Positions 32,161 through 32,623 of a stretch of DNA of 32,623 nucleotides are shown in pieces; within the stretch, counting starts at the first letter, position 1; each line of letters begins with the position of its first letter. A program made the translations under genes and the position numbers. Source of the stretch: JBEATZ01 sp041178545. GTDB taxonomy: Bacteria > Planctomycetota > UBA1135 > UBA2386. The notes beneath the pieces are model-generated. The model was not told the origin of the DNA. It searched no databases and was given only the letters and a program-made list of their open reading frames with translations. The DNA lies in the NCBI GenBank assembly GCA_041178545.1, contig JBEGVB010000080.1, forward strand, positions 1-32,623. The letters run 5' to 3'.

Positions 32161-32623
32161 TCAACGCCGCCAGAGGCTCGGTGCGCAGAGCGCGAGTGGC
32201 AGCAGGAACTCCAGTCGACCGAGCAGCATGAGGGCGCTGCACAGCATCTTCGTCCAACCGTGCAGGGCACCGTAGGCACCCATGGGTCCGAGGTCGGGCC
32301 CGAGCACCGCACCGCTGGCGTCGACAGGGCAGATCGCAGGGCCGCAGCAGCCAAGCATCGACGCGCTGGTGGACAGGGCACTCAGGAAGGGCAGCCGTGT
32401 GTCGAGCAGCAACAGGGCCGTGCCGAGGAAGAGGGCGATGACCCACACGAGTACCAGCGCCACGACACCGGAGATCAGTGCCGCGGGAAGTGTGTCGTTG
32501 CCGAACTTGACCCGCTCGACGCTGCGCGGCCGCACGTAGTGGCGCACGGTGTAGGCGACCAGCTTCAGGCACACGAGGAACCGGAACGTCTTGATGCCGC
32601 CGGCCGTGGACCCGGTGCATGCC
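32161..32623 (-). CDS. trkH: TrkH/KtrB-family potassium transporter subunit, C-terminal part only
   Basis: The frame is open to the window edge, so the N-terminal portion is missing; 153 residues are visible. The first residues, ACTGSTAGGIKTFRFLVCLK, are the last selectivity-filter and pore segment of TrkH-type channels (TGSTAGGIK). A helix with RVKFGNDT and a membrane segment (ALISGVVALVLVWVIALFLG) follow. The C-terminal pattern GWTKMLCSALMLLGRLEFLL matches the end of the family. It imports potassium, usually with a TrkA/KtrA nucleotide-binding partner, which is not visible here. KtrB and TrkH cannot be told apart from this piece. Confidence 0.9.
   Translation of the reverse strand, partial: ACTGSTAGGIKTFRFLVCLKLVAYTVRHYVRPRSVERVKFGNDTLPAALISGVVALVLVWVIALFLGTALLLLDTRLPFLSALSTSASMLGCCGPAICPVDASGAVLGPDLGPMGAYGALHGWTKMLCSALMLLGRLEFLLPLALCAPSLWRR

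Noticed and set aside
1..32623. CRISPR arrays, insertion sequences, prophage or toxin-antitoxin modules
   Set aside because: No regularly spaced direct repeats, transposase motifs, phage structural genes or small paired toxin-antitoxin genes were seen on either strand.

Overview
The window is high-GC, densely coded DNA from a bacterium with a Gram-negative-style envelope. I infer a member of the Planctomycetota. The clues are a secreted kelch-type protein with a C-terminal domain of the kind I associate with that phylum, LptE-like and BamD-like outer-membrane assembly lipoproteins, a CdaA-type diadenylate cyclase, a DUF2723-like membrane protein, and few clear Shine-Dalgarno sites. The phylum is an inference from style and gene content, not from a marker gene. 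I see no insertion sequence, prophage, CRISPR array, rRNA or intact tRNA.

Layout. 1-1197 (+): C-terminal part of a kelch-repeat protein. 1221-6379 (-): AsmA-like giant protein, mannose-1-phosphate guanylyltransferase and RuvX. 6597-6812 (+): a 71-residue lysine-rich protein that reads as a minimal histone fold, with its own candidate promoter and a strong terminator. 6970-10929 (-): dacA, cdaR-like, glmM, tsaB, a tight operon joining c-di-AMP synthesis, amino-sugar supply for peptidoglycan, and t6A tRNA modification. 10983-13074 (-): agmatine deiminase and N-carbamoylputrescine amidase (agmatine to putrescine). 13169-19127 (-): CBS/CorC-like protein, recO, bamD-like, lptE-like and ftsH. 19186-20985 (-): HDOD-GGDEF signalling protein. 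21194-21973 (+): ECF-type sigma factor. 22025-25059 (+): hutI and formimidoyltransferase, the last steps of histidine breakdown, with an oppositely oriented pseudouridine synthase between them. 25069-29026 (-): homodimeric-type pyruvate dehydrogenase E1 followed by a membrane-anchored HtrA-like protease. 29264-32154 (+): der GTPase and a GT-C-like membrane protein. 32161-32623 (-): C-terminal part of a TrkH-type potassium channel subunit.

The genes are mostly core housekeeping functions in compact operons with 1-8 nt overlaps. The themes are envelope biogenesis (AsmA, LptE, BamD, FtsH, GlmM, ManC) and nucleotide second messengers (c-di-AMP from DacA, c-di-GMP from the GGDEF protein). The most interesting item is the putative bacterial histone. 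Next come the dacA-cdaR-glmM-tsaB operon, with a potassium transporter elsewhere in the window, and the conserved C-terminal domain of the kelch protein. Several starts were moved inward from the longest open frame, to GTG or ATG codons that abut or overlap the upstream gene.
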